A DNA stretch of 13,930 nucleotides from JAWLGW01 sp964569055 (GTDB lineage: Bacteria > Planctomycetota > J058). This document shows positions 1 through 6,763 of the stretch, piece after piece. The position numbers and the translations under genes are program-made. The stretch lies in contig CAZMSZ010000186.1 of assembly GCA_964569055.1 (NCBI GenBank), forward strand, positions 1 through 13,930, given 5' to 3'. Positions within the stretch are counted from its first letter, which is position 1. Every line of letters begins with the position of its first letter. The notes under the pieces are model-generated. The model searched no databases and was not told the DNA's origin. It was given only the letters and a program-made list of their open reading frames with translations.

Positions 1-7
1 GAAACCA

Positions 8-1765
8 TCACTGGCTGACGAACACCTCGCAGCTCGAGAGGGCCTGGCCGTCCATGCTCAGCCAGCTCGTCACCCCGCCCACGAACCCGCCGATCACCAG
101 CACCCGGCTGTCGGTCAGCTGCTCCACCGTGCAGCCGTTGCGGGCGTTCTTGAGCGTGTAGCGGCCGCTCTTCACCTGGTTGCTGGTCGCGTCGAACACC
201 TCGACCCAGGCCGTCTCGCCGTAGCCCGCGTGCCCGCCGATGATCAGGGCCTCGTCGCGGCTCCAGGCGATCTGCGGGTGGGCGCGGGGGGTCTGCAGCC
301 AGCCGACCGTGCGGAAGGCGTTGGTGCTGGTCTCGTAGAGCTCCACGCCCGCGGTCAGGCCGGTGGTCAGGTCGCGCCCGCCGGCGATCAGGGCCGCGTC
401 GGCGCCCAGGGCCATGGCCGCGTGGTCGAGGCGCGGCTCGCTCAGCTCACCGGTCCGCGCGCTCTTGTTGCCCGCGACCAGCTCGCCGCCGGTGTTCATC
501 TTCAGCTTGGGCTTGATCAGGCCGAACAGCCCGCCGCCCTCGTAGTGCGCGCCGCCGGCGAACAGCACCGCCGAGCCGCCCGCCAGCGGGGTGGCGGTGT
601 GGTTCATGCGCGGGTCCTGCATCTTGAAGCGGCTGAAGATGCTGCCGATCTTGGAGAACTCGCGCTTGGCGGGGTCGTAGACCTCGAACGGCGCCTGGGT
701 CTTGTCGCTCTTCCAGAAGCTGTCGTTGTAGCCGCCGGCGATCAGCACGCGCCCGTCGTCGAGCAGCGTGGCGGTGTGGGAGTGGCGCGGATACTTCATG
801 TCGCCGACCCGCTTGAACGTGTTGTCGGCCGGGTTGAACAGGAACGCGCTCTCGAGCGTGTCGAGCTTCTCCGACCCCAGGCCGAAGAACGTCTTGCGCT
901 CCACGCCGTAGCCGCCGCAGATCAGGACCGTGCCGTCGTCGAGCTTCGTGGCGGTGGTCAGGAACGTGCGAACCGTCACGCTGCCGCGCTTCATGTAGCC
1001 GTTGGCGCCCGAGAGGCTGGACACCATGGTGAACGAGCCGGTCGCCGGGTCGTAGAGCTCGGCCTCGGCCACGAGGTCGCCCTTGGTGCCGCCGGCCACC
1101 CCGCCCACGATCAGGATCCGGCCGTCGTCGAGCGTGACCGAGGCGTGCGAGCCGCGCGCCACGTTCAGGTTGCCCGCGCTGTGGAACTTCGGCGCGAGGG
1201 TGCCCTCGATGTCGAGGTCGCTGGCGGCGGGCTTCGCCCCGTCGGCGCCGGCGCCCTCGAGCGTCGTGCTCGCGGCGAGGTTGAGGCCCGAGGCCTCTCC
1301 GGCAGTGATGCTGGCCGGGTCGAAGGTCGCGCTCACGTAGAGCTTGGGCTCGCTGCCGAGCACGATCTCGACCGCGTTGGCGGCGGCCGCCGCCTGAACC
1401 GTGGCGCCCGCGCCGAACGAGTCGCCCGCGACCTTGAGCGAGAACTCGGACGCCGGGTCGGCGCCGGCCGCGATCGGCTCGAGGTCGGCGGCGAAGGTGC
1501 AGACCAGCTTGTCGCCGGCGCTCACCGTCGAGTCGCCGTCGACGTCGTCGAAGCGGACGCTGGTGAGCTCCGGCCCCGCGGGCAGCGTGGTGCCGGGGTT
1601 GTTGATCACCGGCGCGCCGCTGGTGACGGGCGCGAGCCCGCTGGTGATCGGCGCGCCCGTGCTCGAGCTGTTGCTGCTGCCGCTGCCGTGGCCGCCGCAG
1701 CCCGCCGCGCCGAGCGCCGCCAGGAAGGTGAAGTAGATCCCGATCCGCTTGGCCGAGAAACCCAT
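8..1765 (-). CDS. Kelch-repeat lipoprotein with EF-hand-like loop
   Basis: Predicted secreted, lipid-anchored beta-propeller protein of 585 aa; its ligand is unknown. The ATG at 1765 is chosen because GAGGGAG lies 6 nt upstream and because it puts a lipoprotein signal at the N-terminus: basic KR at 6-7, a hydrophobic stretch, then LGAAGC with Cys23 as the lipidated residue. A Gly/Ser/Asn-rich tether follows, with a short APITSG/APVTSG-type repetition. Residues 74-85 form a 12-residue DxDxDxTxSxxD loop like a calcium-binding EF-hand or dockerin loop, within an approximately 130-aa beta-rich domain. From about residue 225 to the end there are seven strands ending in GG (for example LDDGRILIVGG, LDDGTVLICGG, LDDGRVLIAGG, LTDSRVLVIGG), each followed by a variant of ELYDPATGSF. 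Seven repeats fit one complete seven-bladed propeller. The gene stands alone and diverges from the kinase gene. The fold is confident and the function is not known. Confidence 0.87.
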   Translation of the reverse strand: MGFSAKRIGIYFTFLAALGAAGCGGHGSGSSNSSSTGAPITSGLAPVTSGAPVINNPGTTLPAGPELTSVRFDDVDGDSTVSAGDKLVCTFAADLEPIAAGADPASEFSLKVAGDSFGAGATVQAAAAANAVEIVLGSEPKLYVSATFDPASITAGEASGLNLAASTTLEGAGADGAKPAASDLDIEGTLAPKFHSAGNLNVARGSHASVTLDDGRILIVGGVAGGTKGDLVAEAELYDPATGSFTMVSSLSGANGYMKRGSVTVRTFLTTATKLDDGTVLICGGYGVERKTFFGLGSEKLDTLESAFLFNPADNTFKRVGDMKYPRHSHTATLLDDGRVLIAGGYNDSFWKSDKTQAPFEVYDPAKREFSKIGSIFSRFKMQDPRMNHTATPLAGGSAVLFAGGAHYEGGGLFGLIKPKLKMNTGGELVAGNKSARTGELSEPRLDHAAMALGADAALIAGGRDLTTGLTAGVELYETSTNAFRTVGWLQTPRAHPQIAWSRDEALIIGGHAGYGETAWVEVFDATSNQVKSGRYTLKNARNGCTVEQLTDSRVLVIGGFVGGVTSWLSMDGQALSSCEVFVSQ

Positions 1766-1769
1766 GATC

Positions 1770-1801
1770 CGCTCCCTCGTGTCTGGAGGCGCTCCCTCGT
1801 G
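1770..1801 (-). repeat. 12-bp direct repeat containing the lipoprotein RBS
   Basis: On the minus strand CACGAGGGAGCG occurs twice, 20 bp apart (plus-strand positions 1770-1781 and 1790-1801). The copy nearer the gene contains the GAGGGAG Shine-Dalgarno used for the ATG at 1765. The second copy lies in the leader. It could be a chance duplication, a standby ribosome site or a protein-binding repeat, and the sequence does not decide between these. Confidence 0.45.
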
Positions 1802-2054
1802 CGCCGTATGGGAGCCCTCCACGCACGGGCCGAGCCATGGACGCCGACCGTTCTGTGACAAACCTTTCCGGCAGTGCTCGGTCGGCTGAGCCGTGTCATG
1901 AAAGGAAGGTGAGAACCAAAAGCGCGTCCGTTTCGGTTCAGTGTCGCCGCGCCTTAACTCCCGCTCCGCGGGATTCGTCCCTTCGTCTCAAGAGTGGGTG
2001 CTCGCGTGCGGCGCTTCCGCTATCGTGCGAGCAGCAGCGCGGTTGGCGCCGCGC

Positions 2055-2058
2055 GGAG
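2055..2058 (+). promoter_or_regulatory. RBS deciding the kinase start
   Basis: GGAG ends 7 nt before the GTG at 2066. An in-frame GTG at 1994 has no comparable purine-rich motif and would add 24 Arg/Ala/Ser-rich residues resembling translated leader. The 2066 start is therefore preferred. Confidence 0.6.
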
Positions 2059-2065
2059 CGTCCCA

Positions 2066-4285
2066 GTGCCGATCGAGTTCAGCCTGGCCGACCTCGGGAT
2101 CCCCGAGCCCGGCCGCAAGCCCGAAGACCTCGTGGGGCGCACCCTCGCGGGCTGCCACCTCGAGCGCATGCTCGGGCGGGGCGGGATGGGCGCGGTCTAC
2201 GCCGCGCGGCGGCCCGATGGCGCGCGGGTGGTCGTGAAGGTGATGGCGCCCGAGGTGGCGGCCAACGTGCAGCTCCGGGCGCGGTTCCAGCGCGAGTGGC
2301 TGGCGCTGAGCCGGATCGAGCCCCACCCCAACGTGGTCCGCGTGTTCGACGTGCGCGAGGAGGCCCAGCAGCCGGTCATCGTGATGGAGCTGGTGGAGGG
2401 CCCCTCGCTCCAGGGGCTGCTCCAACAGCACGGCCGCCTGAGCGCGGCGCAGGTGGCGCGGCTCGGGCTCGACGTGGCGCGCGGGCTCGCCGCCGTCCAC
2501 GCCCACGGGATGATCCACCGCGACGTCAAGCCCGACAACGTGCTGGTCGGCCCCGACGGCGCGGCCAAGCTGGTCGACTTCGGCCTGGCCAAGGACACGT
2601 TCATGACCACGCTCACCCGCCCGGGGCAGCTCCTGGGCACGGCGCTCTACATGGCGCCCGAGCAGTGGGACGAGGAGGAGACCGAGGACGCGCGCTGCGA
2701 CGTGTTCGCCCTGGGCGCGACCCTGTACCACCTCCTGTGCGGGCAGCCTCCCTTCCAGGGCGCGGACGTGCACGAGGTCGCCGACATGGCGACCTCGGGC
2801 GACTACCCGCCGCCGCGCGAGGTGGTCCCCGAGGTCCCCGAGGCGTTCGAGCTGGTGCTCGTGACCATGCTCGAGCCCGAGCGGCGCTATCGCTACGAGA
2901 GCATGGCCGCCTGCGCCGCGGACCTCGAGCGGGTGCTCGCCGGGCAGCCGCCCGAGGTGACGCGCTTCGAGCTGGGCGGGTCGCGGGCCTGGCTGGTGCG
3001 CGAGCCGCGCTACACGCTCGGGAGCGACTTCACCTGCCAGGTCCCGGTGCAGGACCCGAGCGTGGCCCCGCGCCACGCGCAGCTCCGGCGCGAGGACGAG
3101 GCCTGGGTGCTGCGCGACCTCAAGAGCCCGAGCGGGACGCGCGTGAACGGCGAGCTCCTGAGCGGCCCGCGCGCCCTGGCCGACGGCGACGAGGTGCGCC
3201 TGGGCGAGGCGCCGCTGACGTTCCGCGACCCGCGCGCTCGCGCCGCGGCGCGCGGGAGCGCGTCCGGGGCCGCCGCGCCGGCCGTGGCGGTCGACGTGGA
3301 GCGCCGCCCGATCGACGCGCCCGCGCTGCGGGCCCTGGTCGCGCTCGGCGACCCGCGCAGCACCCTCCACCTGCTCGAGCAGTGGGCGGCGGACCCCTTC
3401 GACGAGGCCTGGGCCGAGCGCGACCTCACCGCGGCGTTCGGCCCCGCGGTGGCGAGGGCCGCGGCCGGCTGGCGCACGAGCGAGCGCGCCCGGCGCGCCG
3501 CGGCGCTCCCCGGACGGCTCGCGCTGTGCGCCGGGCGCGAGCTGGGCAGCGAGCCCCAGGCCTGGCTGGCCTGGTGGGCGCAGGTCCGCTCGCAGGCGCC
3601 GCCCCAGCTCGGGCTCCCCGCACCGGCGCGGCACCTGCGGCTCCTGGTGGCCACGCCCGGCGGGGCGCAGGAGCACGCCTGGGGCGACGCCACGGTCGTG
3701 CTGGTGGGCTCGGACCCGCGCTGCCACCTCGTGCTCGACCACCCCGGGGTGGCCCGCCTGCACGCCACGCTGCTGCGGCTCCACGGACGGGTCATGGTGC
3801 GGGACGAGGGCCGCGGCGCGACGCGGATCGACGGGGCGCCTGCGCGGGTGGCCCTGCTCGACCCCGGCCACACGCTCGAGCTGGGCGAGGCGCGCCTGCG
3901 CCTCGAGGCCGCCCTCCCGGGCGAGGCGGCGCTGCGCCGCCCCGACGGCTCGCGCTGGATCGACCCTGTCAGCTTCGAGGCGCTCGTCGCGACGCGCCAC
4001 CCGGCGGTGGCGCGCGCGCTGGCCTCTGCCCTGCGCCTGGCCGCCGACCGCGAGCGCCACGCCCGCTCGGCCCAGGCCCTGTTCCCGAGCGACCCCGCCG
4101 CCGCGCAGCGGCTGCGCGAGCAGCTCGAGGCCGTGCTCGGCGAGCGCGCCCGCGCCGCGCGTCAGCTCCTGCCGGGCCTGGTGGGCCAGGACCTCGGCCC
4201 GGACGCCGCGGCGTGGGAGCGGGCGCTCGCGGCGGCAGGACCGCGCCTGGGCGTTCAGCTCGCGCCCGTGGGCTGGCCGGGGTAG
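2066..4285 (+). CDS. Ser/Thr protein kinase with two FHA-type domains
   Basis: Hanks-type (PknB-like) protein kinase of 739 aa, predicted cytosolic. The kinase domain spans roughly residues 28-300: glycine loop GRGGMG (37-42), ATP-binding Lys58 in VVVKV, catalytic HRDVKPDN with Asp153, DFG at 171-173, then GTALYMAPEQ with APE near 197. All catalytic residues are present, so it should be active. From about residue 316 to 392 there is an FHA-like domain (YTLGSDFTCQV, PRHAQL, SGTRVNGELL). A second FHA-like unit lies near 525-615 (VGSDPRCHLVLDH, ARLHATL) with weaker canonical residues. FHA domains bind phosphothreonine peptides, so self-recruitment or substrate docking is plausible. I see no transmembrane segment, unlike many bacterial PknB-type kinases, and the last approximately 120 residues are an Ala/Arg-rich helical tail. 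Two small genes follow at 9 and 20 nt, suggesting an operon in which they might be partners or substrates (inference). Confidence 0.92.
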   Translation: MPIEFSLADLGIPEPGRKPEDLVGRTLAGCHLERMLGRGGMGAVYAARRPDGARVVVKVMAPEVAANVQLRARFQREWLALSRIEPHPNVVRVFDVREEAQQPVIVMELVEGPSLQGLLQQHGRLSAAQVARLGLDVARGLAAVHAHGMIHRDVKPDNVLVGPDGAAKLVDFGLAKDTFMTTLTRPGQLLGTALYMAPEQWDEEETEDARCDVFALGATLYHLLCGQPPFQGADVHEVADMATSGDYPPPREVVPEVPEAFELVLVTMLEPERRYRYESMAACAADLERVLAGQPPEVTRFELGGSRAWLVREPRYTLGSDFTCQVPVQDPSVAPRHAQLRREDEAWVLRDLKSPSGTRVNGELLSGPRALADGDEVRLGEAPLTFRDPRARAAARGSASGAAAPAVAVDVERRPIDAPALRALVALGDPRSTLHLLEQWAADPFDEAWAERDLTAAFGPAVARAAAGWRTSERARRAAALPGRLALCAGRELGSEPQAWLAWWAQVRSQAPPQLGLPAPARHLRLLVATPGGAQEHAWGDATVVLVGSDPRCHLVLDHPGVARLHATLLRLHGRVMVRDEGRGATRIDGAPARVALLDPGHTLELGEARLRLEAALPGEAALRRPDGSRWIDPVSFEALVATRHPAVARALASALRLAADRERHARSAQALFPSDPAAAQRLREQLEAVLGERARAARQLLPGLVGQDLGPDAAAWERALAAAGPRLGVQLAPVGWPG

Positions 4286-4294
4286 CTGTCTTAC

Positions 4295-4909
4295 GTGGGC
4301 GTCGCAAACCAGCTGTGGCTCGTCGACCTGGAGGCCATGCGAGGGGTCTGGGCGTCGCGGGACGAGGCGCTGCTCGCCCGGCTCGACGCGCCCCAGCATC
4401 GCTACACCGCGCGGCTGCTCCGGGTGGGTGAGACGGGGACGGCGCGCAGCGAGCGGCGCGGCGCGGTCGTGGACATCCTGAGCGGCGCAGCCTGCGACGC
4501 GCAGCGTCCGCACCACTATCACTACGCGCTCGAGGCCATCTGCCACGAGCTGCGGACGCCGCTCGCGGTGGAGAACGACGTGGAGCCGCGCTCGCTCCGC
4601 CGGCTCGAAGCGCTGCTCTCGACGGAGCGGCCGCTCGACCTCGAGCGGTTCGTGCCCGTCGGCGAGCGGTGGTTCCTCCCCCTCCCGGGCAGCGCGGACT
4701 TCCCGTTCGTGGGCTGGGTGGAGTCCGCCAGGGCGCCCGCGTTCGCCGACGAGCTGACGGCCCTCCGAGCGCGCCTGCCCGCGCTCCTCGAGGCGTGTCC
4801 CGAGTCCGAGGCCGCCCGCTGCGGCGACGGCGCCACCCTCGAGCAGCTCGAGCGTGTCTACCGGGCCGCGGCCGCGTCGGGGCACGACGTCGTGATCTTC
4901 CAGCACTGA
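4295..4909 (+). CDS. Uncharacterised protein, DUF7691-like
   Basis: A 204-aa soluble protein starting at GTG 4295, only 9 nt after the kinase stop, so it is probably co-transcribed and translationally coupled; its own Shine-Dalgarno is weak. The N-terminus LWLVDLEAMRGVWASRDEAL, a central HYHYALEAICHELRTPL, a LPLPGSADFPFVGW segment and the C-terminal HDVVIFQH resemble a family of small uncharacterised actinobacterial and myxobacterial proteins (DUF7691-type). This is recognised from memory of the pattern and was not tested by a search. There is no signal peptide, membrane helix or recognisable catalytic motif. An in-frame ATG at 4337 would cut off the LVDLEA motif and is less likely. Its function is unknown, and the neighbouring kinase is the only clue. 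Confidence 0.8.
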   Translation: MGVANQLWLVDLEAMRGVWASRDEALLARLDAPQHRYTARLLRVGETGTARSERRGAVVDILSGAACDAQRPHHYHYALEAICHELRTPLAVENDVEPRSLRRLEALLSTERPLDLERFVPVGERWFLPLPGSADFPFVGWVESARAPAFADELTALRARLPALLEACPESEAARCGDGATLEQLERVYRAAAASGHDVVIFQH

Positions 4910-4929
4910 GCGGGCCGCGAGGAGACGCG

Positions 4930-5582
4930 ATGAGCGAGCTGTGGGAGGAGGTCGGTCTGGTGGTGCTCGAGGGGGAGCACGCCGCCGACGCGGTCGCGGC
5001 CGCCCTGCCCGTCGCGTCCAAGGTGGTGGCGCGCGGGCCCCAGCGGCACGCGCTGGCCGCGACCATCCACGTCGGCGACGCGAACGAGCCCAACACGCGC
5101 CGCTGGGCCACCTTCGTGGCTGGTGGCCGCACCTTCGTCGCGCCGCCGGGCGGGGTCTCGATCCGCACGGGTGAGACGCACTGGCCGAGCGCGCTCTCCG
5201 CGCGCTTCGAAGAAGCGCGCTGGTTCGGGATCAGCTTCGCGGCGCCCGAGCGCTCGTTGTTCCAGCGCGGCGCGCAGGTCCCCGACGGCGACGCCCCACC
5301 GGCGAGCGCAGACGTCGTGCTGGAGCTGCTCGCCCAACACCTCGGCGTGCCCGACGCCAAGGCGTTCCTCTCCGNNNNNNNNNNNNNNNNNNNNNNNNNN
5401 NNNNNNNNNNNNNNNNNNNNNNNNNNNNNNNNNNNNNNNNNNNNNNNNNNNNNNNNNNNNNNNNNNNNNNNNNNCTGGAGCTGCTCGCCCAACACCTCGG
5501 CGTGCCCGACGCCAAGGCGTTCCTCTCCGCCCCCGGCGGCGAGGCGGTGATCCTCGAGGCCGAAGCGGGGCGCTGGGCCTAG
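4930..5582 (+). CDS. Hypothetical protein, split by a false assembly gap
   Basis: Not recognised. It starts at ATG 4930 with GAGGAG 5 nt upstream, 20 nt after the previous gene, so it is likely the third gene of the kinase operon. As deposited it is broken by 100 Ns. If the duplicated 55 bp and the Ns are collapsed (155 bp), the frame continues without interruption to TAG at 5580-5582, giving a 165-aa protein ending KAFLSAPGGEAVILEAEAGRWA-like (positions 5512-5579). Visible features are a mixed alpha/beta composition, a central RRWATFVAGGRTFVAPPGG stretch, a Pro/Ala-rich linker near residues 118-126 (DGDAPPAS) and a helix LELLAQHLGV. There is no signal peptide, membrane segment or metal-binding cluster. 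Its stop codon overlaps the stop of the convergent aminotransferase gene by 4 bp. Confidence 0.75.
5320..5529. repeat. Exact 55-bp duplicate flanking an N gap
   Basis: Positions 5320-5374 and 5475-5529 are identical over 55 bp and directly flank 100 Ns (5375-5474). The copies end exactly at the gap on both sides, as expected when two de Bruijn contigs sharing a 55-mer are scaffolded without merging. This is not a biological repeat. Collapsing it restores the reading frame of the surrounding gene. Confidence 0.93.
5375..5474. other. 100-N scaffold gap (probably spurious)
   Basis: A run of exactly 100 Ns, the conventional placeholder for unknown gap length. The identical 55-bp flanks indicate overlapping contigs with no missing sequence. 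Confidence 0.95.
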
Positions 5583-6763
5583 GAGGCGAGCCCGCGCTCC
5601 AGCGCGGTGAGGGCGGCGTCGAGGTCGCCCGGGGCGCCCGCCTCGGCCAGGGCCTCGCCGATCGCGCGGACCGTGCGGGCCAGCAGCTCGGGGCGGGTCG
5701 TGACGTGGCCCATGTGGCCGACGCGCACGGAGCGGGTGCGGATCGCCGGGTGGAGGCCGCCCGCGATCACGACCCCGCGCTTGGCGACCGCCGCGGGGAA
5801 GCTGGGCTCGACCCCGTCCGGCAGCCACAGGGCCGCGAGCGTGTTCGCGGCCAGCGCCTCCTTGGGGACCAGGCGCAGGCCGAGGGGGCGCCAGGCGGCG
5901 CGCAGGGCGCGGGCCACGCGGGCGTGGCGCGCGAACACGGCCTCCATGCCGGCGTGCGGCCCCTCGCGCGCGTCGAGCAGCTCGCGCAGGGCCACCGGGA
6001 GCGCGCGCACCAACCCGGTCGCCGGGGTGGCGAAGTAGCTCGGGCGGCCCTCCTCGTAGGCCCGGTGGATCGGCAGCCACTCGGTCCAGTCGAGGGCGAG
6101 CGGCGGCGGGTGCGCGAGCGCGGCCCGGGCCTCGAGGGCGCGCGGGCTCACCACCGAGAGCGCCAGGCCCGGCGGGAGGCCGAGCGCCTTCTGGGAGGCG
6201 GTGAGCGCCACGTCCACGCCCAGCGCCTCCACGGCGAACGCCTCACCGGCGAGGGCGCACACCCCGTCCACGACCAGCAGCGCGCCGGTCGGGCGCACGC
6301 GCGACGCGATCGCGGGGAGGTCGACCCGCACGCCGGTCGAGGTGTCGACGTGGGTCACGAACACCGCGTGGAGCGGGCCCGCGGCCAGGGCCTGCTCGAG
6401 CGCGGCGAGCGGCGGCGCCTCGCCCGGCTCGGCGCTCAGGCGGCGGACCACCGCCCCGCGCCGCGCGAGCATCTCGGCCATGCGCCCCGAGAATACGCCG
6501 GTGTCGACCACCAGCGCGTGCTGGCCCGGGTCGAGCAGGTTGCAGGCGGCCATCTCCATGGCGAGCGTCCCGCTGCCCGCCACGACCAGCGGCTGCGCAT
6601 CGGGGCCGGCCTGCCACACGGCGCGCATGTCGCGCAGGGCCTGGCCGAAGGCCGCGATCAGGTCGGGCGCGGTGTGGCTGAGCGCGGGGCCGTCCGCCGC
6701 GGCCTGGACCCCCGGCGACAGCTCGATCGGCCCGGGGATCATGAGCAGGGGGCGCGCGCTCAC
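5579..6763 (-). CDS. Class V aminotransferase, alanine-glyoxylate type
   Basis: PLP-dependent fold-type I aminotransferase of 394 aa, full length for the alanine-glyoxylate / serine-pyruvate / PucG family. Seen: N-terminal LLMIPGPIELSP, the glyoxylate-aminotransferase-like SHTAPDL and VAGSGTLAMEMA, the conserved VVDGVCALAGE aspartate region, PLP lysine Lys192 in TASQKALGLPPG, and the C-terminal VRVGHMGHVT signature. As the last gene of the purine-degradation operon it most likely transfers an amino group to glyoxylate, giving glycine. Family members include (S)-ureidoglycine-glyoxylate aminotransferase (PucG). However, the allantoicase encoded here makes ureidoglycolate, not ureidoglycine, so alanine-glyoxylate activity is favoured; this is inference. 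It starts at GTG 6763 in a 4-nt GTGA overlap with the upstream gene and has no clear Shine-Dalgarno, so it probably depends on translational coupling. Its stop shares CTAG with the convergent gene. Confidence 0.9.
   Translation of the reverse strand: MSARPLLMIPGPIELSPGVQAAADGPALSHTAPDLIAAFGQALRDMRAVWQAGPDAQPLVVAGSGTLAMEMAACNLLDPGQHALVVDTGVFSGRMAEMLARRGAVVRRLSAEPGEAPPLAALEQALAAGPLHAVFVTHVDTSTGVRVDLPAIASRVRPTGALLVVDGVCALAGEAFAVEALGVDVALTASQKALGLPPGLALSVVSPRALEARAALAHPPPLALDWTEWLPIHRAYEEGRPSYFATPATGLVRALPVALRELLDAREGPHAGMEAVFARHARVARALRAAWRPLGLRLVPKEALAANTLAALWLPDGVEPSFPAAVAKRGVVIAGGLHPAIRTRSVRVGHMGHVTTRPELLARTVRAIGEALAEAGAPGDLDAALTALERGLAS

Larger units (their letters stand above)
1766..2065. 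promoter_or_regulatory. Divergent intergenic region, lipoprotein / kinase
   Basis: This 300-bp non-coding spacer between two divergent genes must hold both promoters. Its middle part (about 1850-1930) is clearly less G+C-rich than the surrounding genes, as expected of a promoter region. A small hairpin (TCCCGC, 3-nt loop, GCGGGA) lies at 1959-1973. TATCGT at 2021-2026 is a possible -10 element for the kinase, but I see no convincing -35. No tRNA, small gene or mobile-element end was recognised. The promoter role is inferred from gene arrangement. Confidence 0.5.

Noticed and set aside
1766..1861. Upstream start for the lipoprotein at 1861
   Set aside because: It would add 32 residues before the signal peptide and bury the lipobox, whereas the ATG at 1765 has a good ribosome binding site.
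1988..4906. A 972-codon open frame on the minus strand opposite the kinase operon
   Set aside because: It is rich in Arg/Ala/His low-complexity sequence with no domain, and lies opposite a kinase with all catalytic motifs. Long antisense frames are expected at this G+C content.
5579..6763. Firm assignment of the aminotransferase as PucG (ureidoglycine-glyoxylate aminotransferase)
   Set aside because: The allantoicase route yields ureidoglycolate, not ureidoglycine. General family motifs alone do not separate PucG from alanine-glyoxylate aminotransferase.
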